In this document: piece after piece, positions 1-14,898 of the stretch
Position numbering within the stretch: the first letter of the stretch is position 1
Layout of the letters: every line of letters begins with the position of its first letter
DNA from: Paragordius varius
Taxonomy: Eukaryota; Nematomorpha
DNA length: 64,000 bases
NCBI GenBank assembly: GCA_964247055.1
Contig: OZ176053.1
Coordinates: 13,144,001-13,208,000, forward strand
Direction of reading: 5' to 3'
The notes under the pieces: generated by a model
Database searches by the model: none
Told to the model about the DNA's origin: nothing
Seen by the model: only the letters and a program-made list of their open reading frames with translations
Translations under genes and position numbers: made by a program

Positions 1-200
1 ATTATTTTGTTCACCGGGGACCAATATCCGATTTTTAAGGATAAGTTTAACTTGAGTATCGATGCGACTTATTGATACGACTAGTTTTATACATTAATTT
101 ATAAAGTATCGTTGTAAAAATCGGATATGAAAGAGTTTGTCAAACTATCTCTATTATTTGATGTAGTCTTACTAAGAGAATGTATAAAAAATAATTTTGT

Positions 201-210
201 TCACCGGTGA
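201..210. repeat. 10-bp palindrome TCACCGGTGA (example)
   Basis: A perfect 10-bp palindrome once per monomer, in the most G+C-rich patch of an otherwise A+T-rich unit. A large minority of units carry TCACCGGGGA (for example 11-20, 379-388, 1461-1470), which breaks one arm. Rarer forms are CACCAGTGA, CACTGGTGA and CATCGGTGA. It also contains a CpG and would be a natural site for a symmetric DNA-binding protein. That role is speculation. Confidence 0.8.
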
Positions 211-378
211 CCAATATCCGATTTTTAAGGACAAAGTTTAACTTGAGTATTGATGCGACTAGTTTAATACATTAATTTTTAAAGTATCGTTGTAAAAATC
301 GGATATGAAACAGTTTGTCAAACTATCTCTATATTTTGATGTAGTCTTACTAAGAGAATGTATAAAAAATTATTTGGT
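201..378. repeat. Reference short satellite monomer (178 bp)
   Basis: A typical short unit, counted from the TCACCGGTGA palindrome to the next one. It contains, in order, the palindrome (201-210), the left arm of the inverted repeat (214-227), one copy of the GATGCGAC module, the right arm (293-306), the AGTTTGTCAAACT dyad (312-324) and the TATAAAAAA run near its end. Short units usually read GACTAGTTTAATACATTAATTTTTAAAG through the middle in two adjacent pieces, with TTTAA and TTTTTAA where long units have TTTTA and TTATAA. The 178-bp spacing is seen directly; the phase chosen as 'start' is arbitrary. Confidence 0.93.
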
Positions 379-1089
379 TCACCGGGGACCAATATCCGAT
401 TTTTAAGGACAAAGTTTAACTTGAGTAATCTAGCGACTAGTTTAATACATTAATTTTTAAAGTATCGTTGTAAAAATCGGATATGGAAAGAGTTTGTCAA
501 ACTATCTCTATATTTTGATGTAGTCTTACTAAGAGAATGTATAAAAAATTATTTTGTTCACCGGTGACCAATATCCGATTTTTAAGGACAAAGTTTAACT
601 TGAATATTGATGCGACTAGTTTAATACATTAATTTTTAAAGTATCGTTGTACAATCCGGATAGGAAAGAGTTTGCCAAACTATCTCTATATTTTGATGTA
701 GTCCTACTAAGAGAATGTATAAAAAATAATTTTGTTCACCGGTGACCAATATCCGATTTTTAAGGACAAAGTTTAACTTGAGTATTGATACGATTTATTG
801 ATACGACTAGTTTTATACATTAATTTTTAAAGTATAGTTGTAAAAATTGGATATGAAAGAGTTTGTCAAACTATCTCTATATTTTGATGTAGTCTTACTA
901 AGAGAATGTATAAAAAATAATTTTGTTCACCGGTGACCAATATCCGATTTTTAAGGACAAAGTTTAACTTGAGTATTGATGCGACTAGTTTAACACATTA
1001 ATTTTTAAAGTATCGTTGTAAAAATCGGATATGGAAAGAGTTTGTCAAACTATCTCTATATTTTGATGTAGTCTTACTAAGAGAATGTA

Positions 1090-2120
1090 TAAAAAATTAT
1101 TTTGTTCACCGGTGACCAATATCCGATTTTTAAGGACAAAGTTTAACTTGAGTATTAATGCGACTAGTTTAACACATTAATTTTAAAGTATCGTTGTAAA
1201 AATCGGATATGAAAGAGTTTGTCAAAATATCTCTATATTTTGATGTAGTCTTAGTAAAAGAATGTATAAAAAATAATTTTGTTCACCGGTGACCAATATC
1301 CGATTTTTAAGGACAAAGTTTAACTTGAGTATTCATGCGACTAGTTTAATACATTAATTTTTAAAGTATCGTTGTAAAAATCGGATATGAAAGAGTTTGT
1401 CAAACAATCTCTATATTTTGATGTAGTCTTACTAAGAGAATGTATAAAAAATTATTTTGTTCACCGGGGACCAATATCCGATTTTTAAGGATAAGTTTAT
1501 CTTGAGTATTGATGCGACTTATTGATACGACTAGTTTTATACATTAATTTATAAAGTATCGTTGTAAAAATCGGATATAAAAGAGTTTGTCAAACTATCT
1601 CTATTATTTGATGTAGTCTTACTAAGAGAATGTATAAAAAATAATTTTGTTCACCGGTGACCAATATCCGATTTTTAAGGACAAAGTTTAACTTGAGTAT
1701 TGATGCGACTGGTTTAATACCATAATTTTTAAAGTATCGTTGTACAATCCGGATATGAAAGAGTTTGTCAAACTATCTTTATATTTTGATGTAGTCTTAC
1801 TAAGAGAATGTATAAAATATTATTTTGTTCACCGGTGACCAATATCCGATTTTTAAGGACAAAGTTTAACTTGAGTATTGATGCGACTTATTGATACGAT
1901 TAGTTTTATACATTAATTTATAAAGTATTGTTGTAATAATCGGATATGAAAGAGTTTGTCAAACTATCGCTATTATTTGATGTAGTCTTGCTAAGAGAAT
2001 GTATAAAAAATTATTTTGTTCACCGGTGACCAATATCCGATTTTTAAGGACAAAGTTTAACTTGAGTATTGATGCGACTAGTTTAATACATTAATTTTTA
2101 AAGTATCGTTGTAAAAATCG
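1090..2120. repeat. Segment duplicated at lag about 2923 bp
   Basis: This stretch matches about 4012-5043 almost base for base. The private forms GGATAAGTTTATCTTGAG (1488 and 4411), TGGTTTAATACCATAA and AACTATCGCTATTATT recur in the same order and spacing. One 1-bp indel near 1180 and a few substitutions separate the copies. A third version lies 2007 bp further on (6418). It marks the first of several layered amplifications in the left 10 kb. Confidence 0.8.
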
Positions 2121-3039
2121 GATATGGAAAGAGTTTGTCAAACTATCTCTATATTTTGATGTAGTCTTACTAAGAGAATGTATAAAAAATTATTTTGTTC
2201 ACCGGTGACCAATATCCGATTTTTAAGGACAAAGTTTAACTTGAGTATTGATGCGACTTATTGATACGATTAGTTTTATACATTAATTTATAAAGTATTG
2301 TTGTAATAATCGGATATGAAAGAGGTTGTCAAACTATCTCTATATTTTGATGTAATCTTGCTAAGAGAAAGTATAAAAAATAATTTTGTTCACCGGTGAC
2401 CAATATCCGATTTTTAAGGACAAAGTTTAACTTGAGTATTGATGCGACTAGTTTAACACATTAATTTTTAAAGTATCGTTGTAAAAATCGGATATGAAAG
2501 AGTTTGTCAAACTATCTCTATATTTTGATGTAGTCTTACTAAGAGAATGTATAAAAAATAATTTTGTTCACCGGTGACCAATATCCGATTTTTAAGGACA
2601 AAGTTTAACTTGAGTATTGATGCGACTAGTTTAATACATTAATTTTTAAAGTATCGTTGTAAAAATCGGATAAGAAAGAGTTTGTCAAACTATCTCTATA
2701 TTTTGATGTAGTCTTACTAAGAGAATGTATAAAAAATAATTTTGTTCACCGGTGACCAATATCCGATTTTTAAGGACAAAGTTTAACGTGAGTATTGATA
2801 CGATTTATTGATACGACTAGTTTTATACATTAATTTTTAAAGTATCGTTGTAAAAATCGGATATGAAAGAGTTTGTCAAACTATCTCTATATTTTGATGT
2901 AGTCTTACTAAGAGAATGTATAAAAAATAATTTTGTTCACCGGTGACCAATATCCGATTTTTAAGGACAAAGTTTAACTTGAGTATTCATGCGACTAGTT
3001 TAACACATTAATTTTTAAAGTATCGTTGTAAAAATCGGA

Positions 3040-6000
3040 TATGAAAGAGTTTGTCAAACTATCTCTATATTTTGATGTAGTCTTACTAAGAGAATGTATA
3101 AAAATAATTTTGTTCACCGGTGACCAATATCCGATTTTTAAGGACAAAGTTTAACTTGAGTATTGATGCGACTAGTTTAATACATTAATTTTTAAAGTAT
3201 CGTTGTAAAAATCGGATATGAAAGAGTTTGTCAAACTATCTCTATATTTTGATGTAGTCTTACTAAGAGAATGTATAAAAAATTATTTTGTTCACCGGGG
3301 ACCAATATCCGATTTTTAAGGACAAAGTTTAACTTGAGTAATCATGCGACTAGTTTTATACATTAATTTTTAAAGTATTGTTGTAAAAATCGGATATGAA
3401 AGAGTTTGCCAAACTATCTCTATATTTATATGTAGTCCTACTAAGAGAATGTATAAAAAAAATTTTGCTCACCGGTGACCAATATCCGATTTTTAAGGAC
3501 AAAGTTTAACTTGAGTATTGATGCGACTTATTGATACGATTAGTTTTATACATTAATTTATAAAGTATTGTTGTAATAATCGGATATGAAAGAGTTTGTC
3601 AAACTATCTCTATAATTTGATGTAGTCATACTAAGAGAATGTATAAAAGATTATTTTGTTCACCGGTGACCAATATCCGATTTTTAAGGACAAAGTTTAA
3701 CTTGAGTATTGATGCGACTTATTGATACGACTAGTTTTATACATTAATTTATAAAGTATCGTTGTAAAAATCGGATATGAAAGAGTTTGTCAAACTATCT
3801 CTATTATTTGATGTAGTCTTGCTAAGAGAATGTATAAAAATTATTTTGTTCACCGGTGACCAATATCCGATTTTTAAGCACAAAGTTTAACTTGAGTATT
3901 GATGCGACTAGTTTAATACATTAATTTTTAAAGTATCGCTGTAAAAATCGGATATGAAAGAGTTTGTCAAACTATCTCTATATTTTGATGTAGTCTTACT
4001 AAGAGAATGTATAAAAAATTATTTTGTTCACCGGTGACCAATATCCGATTTTTAAGGACAAAGTTTAACTTGAGTATTAATGCGACTAGTTTAACACATT
4101 AATTTTTAAAGTATCGTTGTAAAAATCGGATATGAAAGAGTTTGTCAAAATATCTCTATATTTTGATGTAGTCTTAGTAAGAGAATGTATAAAAAATAAT
4201 TTTGTTCACCGGTGACCAATATCCGATTTTTAAGGACAAAGTTTAACTTGAGTATTCATGCGACTAGTTTAATACATTAATTTTTAAAGTATCGTTGTAA
4301 AAATCGGATATGAAAGAGTTTGTCAAACAATCTCTATATTTTGATGTAGTCTTACTAAGAGAATGTATAAAAAATTATTTTGTTCACCGGGGACCAATAT
4401 CCGATTTTTAAGGATAAGTTTATCTTGAGTATTGATGCGACTTATTGATACGACTAGTTTTATACATTAATTTATAAAGTATCGTTGTAAAAATCGGATA
4501 TAAAAGAGTTTGTCAAACTATCTCTATTATTTGATGTAGTCTTACTAAGAGAATGTATAAAAAATAATTTTGTTCACCGGTGACCAATATCCGATTTTTA
4601 AGGACAAAGTTTAACTTGAGTATTGATGCGACTGGTTTAATACCATAATTTTTAAAGTATCGTTGTACAATCCGGATATGAAAGAGTTTGTCAAACTATC
4701 TTTATATTTTGATGTAGTCTTACTAAGAGAATGTATAAAATATTATTTTGTTCACCGGTGACCAATATCCGATTTTTAAGGACAAAGTTTAACTTGAGTA
4801 TTGATGCGACTTATTGATACGATTAGTTTTATACATTAATTTATAAAGTATTGTTGTAATAATCGGATATGAAAGAGTTTGTCAAACTATCGCTATTATT
4901 TGATGTAGTCTTGCTAAGAGAATGTATAAAAAATTATTTTGTTCACCGGTGACCAATATCCGATTTTTAAGGACAAAGTTTAACTTGAGTATTGATGCGA
5001 CTAGTTTAATACATTAATTTTTAAAGTATCGTTGTAAAAATCGGATATGAAAGAGTTTGTCAAACTATCTCTATATTTTGATGTAGTCTTACTAAGAGAA
5101 TGTATAAAAAATAATTTTGTTCACCGGTGACCAATATCCGATTTTTAAGGACAAAGTTTAACTTGAGTATTGATGCGACTAGTTTAATACATTAATTTTT
5201 AAAGTATCGTTGTAAAAATCGGATATGAAAGAGTTTGTCAAACTATCTCTATATTTTGATGTAGTCTTACTAAGAGAATGTATAAAAAATTATTTTGTTC
5301 ACCGGGGACCAATATCCGATTTTTAAGGACAAAGTTTAACTTGAGTAATCATGCGACTAGTTTTATACATTAATTTTTAAAGTATTGTTGTAAAAATCGG
5401 ATATGAAAGAGTTTGCCAAACTATCTCTATATTTATATGTAGTCCTACTAAGAGAATGTATAAAAAAAATTTTGCTCACCGGTGACCAATATCCGATTTT
5501 TAAGGACAAAGTTTAACTTGAGTATTGATGCGACTTATTGATACGATTAGTTTTATACATTAATTTATAAAGTATTGTTGTAATAATCGGATATGAAAGA
5601 GTTTGTCAAACTATCTCTATAATTTGATGTAGTCATACTAAGAGAATGTATAAAAGATTATTTTGTTCACCGGTGACCAATATCCGATTTTTAAGGACAA
5701 AGTTTAACTTGAGTATTGATGCGACTTATTGATACGACTAGTTTTATACATTAATTTATAAAGTATCGTTGTAAAAATCGGATATGAAAGAGTTTGTCAA
5801 ACTATCTCTATTATTTGATGTAGTCTTGCTAAGAGAATGTATAAAAATTATTTTGTTCACCGGTGACCAATATCCGATTTTTAAGCACAAAGTTTAACTT
5901 GAGTATTGATGCGACTAGTTTAATACATTAATTTTTAAAGTATCGCTGTAAAAATCGGATATGAAAGAGTTTGTCAAACTATCTCTATATTTTGATGTAG

Positions 6001-7053
6001 TCTTACTAAGAGAATGTATAAAAAATTATTTTGTTCACCGGTGACCAATATCCGATTTTTAAGGACAAAGTTTAACTTGAGTATTAATGCGACTAGTTTA
6101 ACACATTAATTTTTAAAGTATCGTTGTAAAAATCGGATATGAAAGAGTTTGTCAAAATATCTCTATATTTTGATGTAGTCTTAGTAAGAGAATGTATAAA
6201 AAATAATTTTGTTCACCGGTGACCAATATCCGATTTTTAAGGACAAAGTTTAACTTGAGTATTCATGCGACTAGTTTAATACATTAATTTTTAAAGTATC
6301 GTTGTAAAAATCGGATATGAAAGAGTTTGTCAAACAATCTCTATATTTTGATGTAGTCTTACTAAGAGAATGTATAAAAAATTATTTTGTTCACCGGGGA
6401 CCAATATCCGATTTTTAAGGATAAGTTTATCTTGAGTATTGATGCGACTTATTGATACGACTAGTTTTATACATTAATTTATAAAGTATCGTTGTAAAAA
6501 TCGGATATAAAAGAGTTTGTCAAACTATCTCTATTATTTGATGTAGTCTTACTAAGAGAATGTATAAAAAATAATTTTGTTCACCGGTGACCAATATCCG
6601 ATTTTTAAGGACAAAGTTTAACTTGAGTATTGATGCGACTGGTTTAATACCATAATTTTTAAAGTATCGTTGTACAATCCGGATATGAAAGAGTTTGTCA
6701 AACTATCTTTATATTTTGATGTAGTCTTACTAAGAGAATGTATAAAATATTATTTTGTTCACCGGTGACCAATATCCGATTTTTAAGGACAAAGTTTAAC
6801 TTGAGTATTGATGCGACTTATTGATACGATTAGTTTTATACATTAATTTATAAAGTATTGTTGTAATAATCGGATATGAAAGAGTTTGTCAAACTATCGC
6901 TATTATTTGATGTAGTCTTGCTAAGAGAATGTATAAAAAATTATTTTGTTCACCGGTGACCAATATCCGATTTTTAAGGACAAAGTTTAACTTGAGTATT
7001 GATGCGACTAGTTTAATACATTAATTTTTAAAGTATCGTTGTAAAAATCGGAT
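3040..7053. repeat. Tandem duplication of a 2007-bp, about 11-monomer block
   Basis: About 3040-5046 and 5047-7053 are adjacent copies with a constant offset of 2007 bp. Anchors are CCGGGG followed by GTAATCATGCG (3295 and 5302), the AAAAAAATTTTGCTCACC junction, the isolated TTAAGCACAAAG variant, and GGATAAGTTTATC (4411 and 6418). The copies look close to identical. The block contains both monomer lengths in the same order. Unequal exchange or a replication-based amplification is the likely cause; edges are good to a few tens of bases. Confidence 0.82.
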
Positions 7054-10000
7054 ATGGAAAGAGTTTGTCAAACTATCTCTATATTTTGATGTAGTCTTAC
7101 TAAGAGAATGTATCAAAAATTATTTTGTTCACCGGTGACCAATATCCGATTTTTAAGGACAAAGTTTAACTTGAGTATTGATGCGACTTATTGATACGAT
7201 TAGTTTTATACATTAATTTATAAAGTATTGTTGTAATAATCGGATATGAAAGAGGTTGTCAAACTATCTCTATATTTTGATGTAATCTTGCTAAGAGAAT
7301 GTATAAAAAATAATTTTGTTCACCGGTGACCAATATCCGATTTTTAAGGACAAAGTTTAACTTGAATATTGATGCGACTAGTTTAATACATTAATTTTTA
7401 AAGTATAGTTGTAAAAATCGGATATGAAAGAGTTTGTCAAACTATCTCTATATTTTGATGTAGTCTTACTAAGAGAATGTATAAAAAATAATTTTGTTCA
7501 CCGGTGACCAATATCCGATTTTTAAGGACAAAGTTTAACTTGAGTATTGATGCGACTAGTTTAATACATTAATATTTAAAGTATCGTTGTAAAAATCGGA
7601 TATGAAAGAGTTTGTCAAACTATCTCTATATTTTGATGTAGTCTTACTAAGAGAATGTATAAAAAATTATTTTGTTCACCGGGGACCAATATCCGATTTT
7701 TAAGGACAAAGTTTAACTTGAGTAATCATGCGACTAGTTTTATACATTAATTTTTAAAGTATTGTTGTAAAAATCTGATATGAAAGAGTTTGCCAAACTA
7801 TCTCTATATTTATATGTAGTCCTACTAAGAGAATGTATAAAAAAAATTTTGCTCACCGGTGACCAATATCCGATTTTTAAGGACAAAGTTTAACTTGAGT
7901 ATTGATGCGACTTATTGATACGACTAGTTTATACATTAATTTATAAAGTATCGTTGTAAAAATCGGATATGAAAGAGTTTGTCAAACTATCTCTATAATT
8001 TGATGTAGTCATACTAAGAGAATGTATAAAAGATTATTTTGTTCACCGGTGACCAATATCCGATTTTTAAGGACAAAGTTTAACTTGAGTATTGATGCGA
8101 CTTATTGATACGACTAGTTTTATACATTAATTTATAAAGTATCGTTGTAAAAATCGGATATGAAAGAGTTTGTCAAACTATCTCTATTATTTGATGTAGT
8201 CTTGCTAAGAGAATGTATAAAAAATTATTTTGTTCACCGGTGACCAATATCCGATTTTTAAGGACAAAGTTTAACTTGAGTATTGATGCGACTTATTGAT
8301 ACGATTAGTTTTATACATTAATTTATAAAGTATTGTTGTAATAATCGGATATGAAAGAGTTTGTCAAACTATCGCTATTATTTGATGTAGTCTTGCTAAG
8401 AGAATGTATAAAAAATTATTTTGTTCACCGGTGACCAATATCCGATTTTTAAGGACAAAGTTTAACTTGAGTATTGATGCGACTAGTTTAATACATTAAT
8501 TTTTAAAGTATCGTTGTAAAAATCGGATATGGAAAGAGTTTGTCAAACTATCTCTATATTTTGATGTAGTCTTACTAAGAGAATGTATAAAAAATTATTT
8601 TGTTCACCGGTGACCAATATCCGATTTTTAAGGACAAAGTTTAACTTGAGTATTGATGCGACTTATTGATACGATTAGTTTTATACATTAATTTATAAAG
8701 TATAGTTGTAATAATCGGATATGAAAGAGGTTGTCAAACTATCTCTATATTTTGATGTAATCTTGCTAAGAGAATGTATAAAAAATAATTTTGTTCACCG
8801 GTGACCAATATCCGATTTTTAAGGACAAAGTTTAACTTGAATATTGATGCGACTAGTTTAATACATTAATTTTTAAAGTATAGTTGTAAAAATCGGATAT
8901 GAAAGAGTTTGTCAAACTATCTCTATATTTTGATGTAGTCTTACTAAGAGAATGTATAAAAAATAATTTTGTTCACCGTTGACCAATATCCGATTTTTAA
9001 GGACAAAGTTTAACGTGAGTATTGATACGACTTATTGATACGACTAGTTTTATACATTAATTTTTAAAGTATCGTTGTAAAAATCGGATATGAAAGAGTT
9101 TGTCAAACTATCTCTATATTTTGATGTAGTCTTACTAAGAGAATGTATAAAAAATAATTTTGTTCACCGGTGACCAATATCCGATTTTTAAGGACAAAGT
9201 TTAACTTGAGTATTGATGCGACTAGTTTAATACATTAATTTTTAAAGTATCGTTGTAAAAATCGGATATGAAAGAGTTTGTCAAACTATCTCTATATTTT
9301 GATGTAGTCTTACTAAGAGAATGTATAAAAAATTATTTTGTTCACCGGGGACCAATATCCGATTTTTAAGGACAAAGTTTAACTTGAGTAATCATGCGAC
9401 TAGTTTTATACATTAATTTTTAAAGTATTGTTGTAAAAATCGGATATGAAAGAGTTTGCCAAACTATCTCTATATTTATATGTAGTCCTACTAAGAGAAT
9501 GTATAAAAAAAATTTTGCTCACCGGTGACCAATATCCGATTTTTAAGGACAAAGTTTAACTTGAGTATTGATGCGACTTATTGATACGACTAGTTTATAC
9601 ATTAATTTATAAAGTATCGTTGTAAAAATCGGATATGAAAGAGTTTGTCAAACTATCTCTATAATTTGATGTAGTCATACTAAGAGAATGTATAAAAGAT
9701 TATTTTGTTCACCGGTGACCAATATCCGATATTTAAGGACAAAGTTTAACTTGAGTATTGATGCGACTTATTGATACGACTAGTTTTATACATTAATTTA
9801 TAAAGTATCGTTGTAAAAATCGGATATGAAAGAGTTTGTCAAACTATCTCTATTATTTGATGTAGTCTTGCTAAGAGAATGTATAAAAAATTATTTTGTT
9901 CACCGGTGACCAATATCCGATTTTTAAGGACAAAGTTTAACTTGAGTATTGATGCGACTAGTTTAATACATTAATTTTTAAAGTATCGTTGTAAAAATCG

Positions 10001-13000
10001 GATATGAAAGAGTTTGTCAAACTATCTCTATATTTTGATGTAGTCTTACTAAGAGAATGTATAAAAAATTATTTTGTTCACCGGGGACCAATATCCGATT
10101 TTTAAGGATAAGTTTAACTTGAGTATTGATGCGTTATTGATACGACTAGTTTTATACATTAATTTATAAAGTATCGTTGTAAAAATCGGATATGAAAGAG
10201 TTTGTCAAAATATCTCTATTATTTGATGTAGTCTTACTAAGAGAATGTATAAAAAATAATTTTGTTCACCGGTGACCAATATCCGATTTTTAAGGACAAA
10301 GTTTAACTTGACTTTTGATGCGACTGGTTTAATACCATAATTTTTAAAGTATCGTTGTACAATCCGGATATGAAAGAGTTTGTCAAACTATCTTTATATT
10401 TTGATGTAGTCTTACTAAGAAAATGTATAAAAAATTATTTTGTTCACCGGTGACCAATATCCGATTTTTAAGGACAAAGTTTAACTTGAGTATTGATGCG
10501 ACTAGTTTAATACATTAATTTTTAAAGTATCGTTGTAAAAATCGGATATGGAAAGAGTTTGTCAAACTATCTCTATATTTTGATGTAGTCTTACTAAGAA
10601 AATGTATAAAAAATTATTTTGTTCACCGGTGACCAATATTCGATTTTTAAGGACAAAGTTTAACTTGAGTATTGATGCGACTAGTTTAATATATTAATTT
10701 TTAAAGTATCGTTGTAAAAATCGGATATGGAAAGAGTTTGTCAAACTATCTCTATATTTTGATGTAGTCTTACTAAGAAAATGTATAAAAAATTATTTTG
10801 TTCACCGGTGACCAATATCCGATTTTTAAGGACAAAGTTTAACTTGAGTATTGATGCGACTAGTTTAATACATTAATTTTTAACGTATCGTTGTAAAAAT
10901 CGGATATGGAAAGAGTTTGTCAAACTATCTCTATATTTTGATGTAGTCTTACTAAGAGAATGTATAAAAAATTATTTTGTTCACCGGGGACCAATATCCG
11001 ATTTTTAAGGACAAAGTTTAACTTGAGTATTGATGCGACTTATTGATACGATTAGTTTTATACATTAATTTATAAAGTATTGTTGTAATAATCGGATATG
11101 AAAGAGTTCGTCAAACTATCTCTATATTTTAATGTAGTCTTGCTAAGAGAATGTATAAAAAATAACTTTGTTCACCGGTGACCAATATCCGATTTTTAAG
11201 GACAAAGTTTAACTTGAATATTGATGCGACTAGTTTAATACATTAATTTTTAAAGTATAGTTGTAAAAATCGGATATGAAAGAGTTTGTCAAACTATCTC
11301 TATATTTTGATGTAGTCTTACTAAGAGAATGTATAAAAAATAATTTTGTTCACCGGTGACCAATATCCGATTTTTAAGCACAAAGTTTAACTTGAGTATT
11401 GATACGATTAATTGATACGACTAGTTTTATACATTAATTTTTAAAGTATCGTTGTAAAAATCCGATATGAAAGAGTTTGTCAAACTATCTCTATATTTTG
11501 ATGTAGTCTTACTAAGAGAATGTATAAAAAATAATTTTGTTCACCGGGGACCAGTATCCGATTTTTAAGGACAAAGTTTAACTTGAGTATTGATGCGACT
11601 TATTGATACGACTAGTTTTATACATAAATTTATAAAGTATCGTTGTAAAAATCGGATATGAAAGAGTTTGTCAAACTATCTCTATTATTTGATGTAGTCC
11701 TACTAAGAGAATGTATAAAAAATAATTTTGTTCACCGGTGACCAATATCCGATTTTTAAGGACAAAGTTTAACTTGAGTATTGATGCGACTTATTGATAC
11801 GACTAGTTTTATACATAAATTTATAAAGTATCGTTGTAAAAATCGGATATGAAAGAGTTTGTCAAACTATCTCTATTATTTGATGTAGTCCTACTAAGAG
11901 AATGTATAAAAAATAATTTTGTTCACCGGTGACCAATATCCGATTTTTAAGGACAAAGTTTAACTTGAGTATTGATGCGACTAGTTTAACACATTAATTT
12001 TTAAAGTATCGTTGTAAAAATCGGATATGAAAGAGTTTGTCAAACTATCTCTATATTTTGATGTAGTCTTACTAAGAGAATGTATAAAAAATAATTTTGT
12101 TCACCGGTGACCAATATCCGATTTTTAAGGACAAAGTTTAACTTGAGTATTGATGCGACTAGTTTAATACATTAATTTTTAAAGTATCGTTGTAAAAATC
12201 GGATATGAAAGAGTTTGTCAAACTATCTCTATATTTTGATGTAGTCTTACTAAGAGAATGTATAAAAAATTATTTTGTTCACCGGGGACCAATATCCGAT
12301 TTTTAAGGACAAAGTTTAACTTGAGTAATCATGCGACTAGTTTTATACATTAATTTTTAAAGTATTGTTGTAAAAATCGGATATGAAAGAGTTTGCCAAA
12401 CTATCTCTATATTTATATGTAGTCCTACTAAGAGAATGTATAAAAAATAATTTTGTTCACCGGTGACCAATATCCGATTTTTAAGGACAAAGTTTAACTT
12501 GAGTATTGATGCGACTTATTGATACGACTAGTTTTATACATTAATTTATAAAGTATCGTTGTAAAAATCGGATATGAAAGAGTTTGTCAAACTATCTCTA
12601 TTATTTGATGTAGTCCTACTAAGAGAATGTATAAAAAATAATTCTGTTCACCAGTGACCAATATCCGATTTTTAAGGACAAAGTTTAACTTGAGTATTGA
12701 TGCGACTTATTGATACGACTAGTTTAACACATTAATTTTTAAAGTATCGTTTTAAAAATCGGATATGAAAGAGTTTGTCAAAATATCTCTATATTTTGAT
12801 GTAGTCTTGCTAAGAGAATGTATAAAAAATAATTTTGTTCACCGGTGACCAATATCCGATTTTTAAGGACAAAGTTTAACTTGAGTATTGATGCGACTTA
12901 TTGATACGACTAGTTTTATACATTAATTTATAAAGTATCGTTGTAAAAATCGGATATGAAAGAGTTTGTCAAACTATCTCTATATTTTGATGTAGTCTTG

Positions 13001-14898
13001 CTAAGAGAATGTATAAAAAATAATTTTGTTCACCGGTGACCAATATCCGATTTTTAAGGACAAAGTTTAACTTGAGTATTGATGCGACTAGTTTAACACA
13101 TTAATTTTTAAAGTATCGTTGTAAAAATCGGATATGAAAGAGTTTGTCAAACTATCTCTATTATTTGATGTAGTCTTGCTAAGAGAATGTATAAAAAATT
13201 ATTTTGTTCACCGGTGACCAATATCCGATTTTTAAGGAGAAAGTTTAACTTGAGTGTTGATGCGATTGGTTTAATACCATAATTTTTAAAGTATCGTTGT
13301 ACAATCCGGATATGAAAGAGTTTGTCAAACTATCTCTATATTTTGATGTAGTCTTACTAAGAGAATGTATAAAAAATTATTTTGTTCACCGGGGACCAGT
13401 ATACGATTTTTAAGGACAAAGTTTAACTTGAGTATTGAAGCGACTTATTGATACGACTAGTTTTATACATAAATTTATAAAGTATCGTTGTAAAAATCGG
13501 ATATGAAAGAGTTTGTCAAACTATCTCTATTATTTGATGTAGTCCTACTAAGAGAATGTATAAAAAATAATTTTGTTCACCGGTGACCAATATCCGAATT
13601 TTAAGGACAAAGTTTAACTTGAGTATATGCGACTTATTGATACGACTAGTTTAACACATTAATTTTTAAAGTATCCTTGTAAAAATCGGATATGAAAAAG
13701 TTTGTCAAAATATCTCTATATTTTGATGTAGTCTTACTAAGAGAATGTATAAAAAATAATTTTGTTCACCGGTGACCAATATCCGATTTTTAAGGACAAA
13801 GTTTAACTTGAGTATTGATGCGACTTATTGATACGACTAGTTTTATACATTAATTTATAAAGTATCGTTGTGAAAATCGGATATGAAAGAGTTTATCAAA
13901 CTATCTCTATATTTTGATGTAGTCTTACTAAGAGAATGTATAAAAAATAATTTTGTTCACCGGTGACCAATATCCGATTTTTAAGGACAAAGTTTAACTT
14001 GAGTATTGATGCGACTTATTGATACGACTAGTTTTATACATTAATTTATAAAGTATTGTAGTAAAAATCGGATATGAAAGAGTTTGTCAAACTATCTCTA
14101 TATTTTGATGTAGTCTTGCTAAGAGAATGTATAAAAAATAATTTTGTTCACCGGTGACCAATATCCGATTTTTAAGGACAAAGTTTAACTTGAGTATTGA
14201 TGCGACTTATTGATACGACTAGTTTTATACATTAATTTATAAAGTATCGTTGTGAAAATCGGATATGAAAGAGTTTGTCAAACTATCTCTATATTTTGAT
14301 GTAGTCTTACTAAGAGAATGTATAAAAAATAATTTTGTTCACCGGTGACCAATATCCGATTTTTAAGGACAAAGTTTAACTTGAGTATTGATGCGACTAG
14401 TTTAATACATTAATTTTTAAAGTATCGTTGTGAAAATCGGATATGAAAGAGTTTGTCAAACTATCTCTATATTTTGATGTAGTCTTACTAAGAGAATGTA
14501 TAAAAAATAATTTTGTTCACCGGTGACCAATATCCGATTTTTAAGGACAAAGTTTAACTTGAGTATTGATGCGACTAGTTTAATACATTAATTTTTAAAG
14601 TATCGTTGTAAAAATCGGATATGAAAGAGTTTGCCAAACTATCTCTATATTTTGATGTAGTCCTACTAAGAGAATGTATAAAAAATAATTTTGTTCACCG
14701 GTGACCAATATCCGATTTTTAAGGACAAAGTTTAACTTGAGTATTGATGCGACTTATTGATACGACTAGTTTAACACATTAATTTTTAAAGTATCGTTGT
14801 AAAAATCGGATATGAAAGAGTTTGTCAAAATATCTCTATATTTTGATGTAGTCTTGCTAAGAGAATGTATAAAAAATAATTTTGTTCACCGGTGACCA

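Noticed and set aside
1198-1278. Integrase-linked chromodomain at the C-terminus of the polyprotein (residue numbering)
   Set aside because: Residues after the GPY/F-like module form only a short acidic then basic tail, with no chromodomain pattern.
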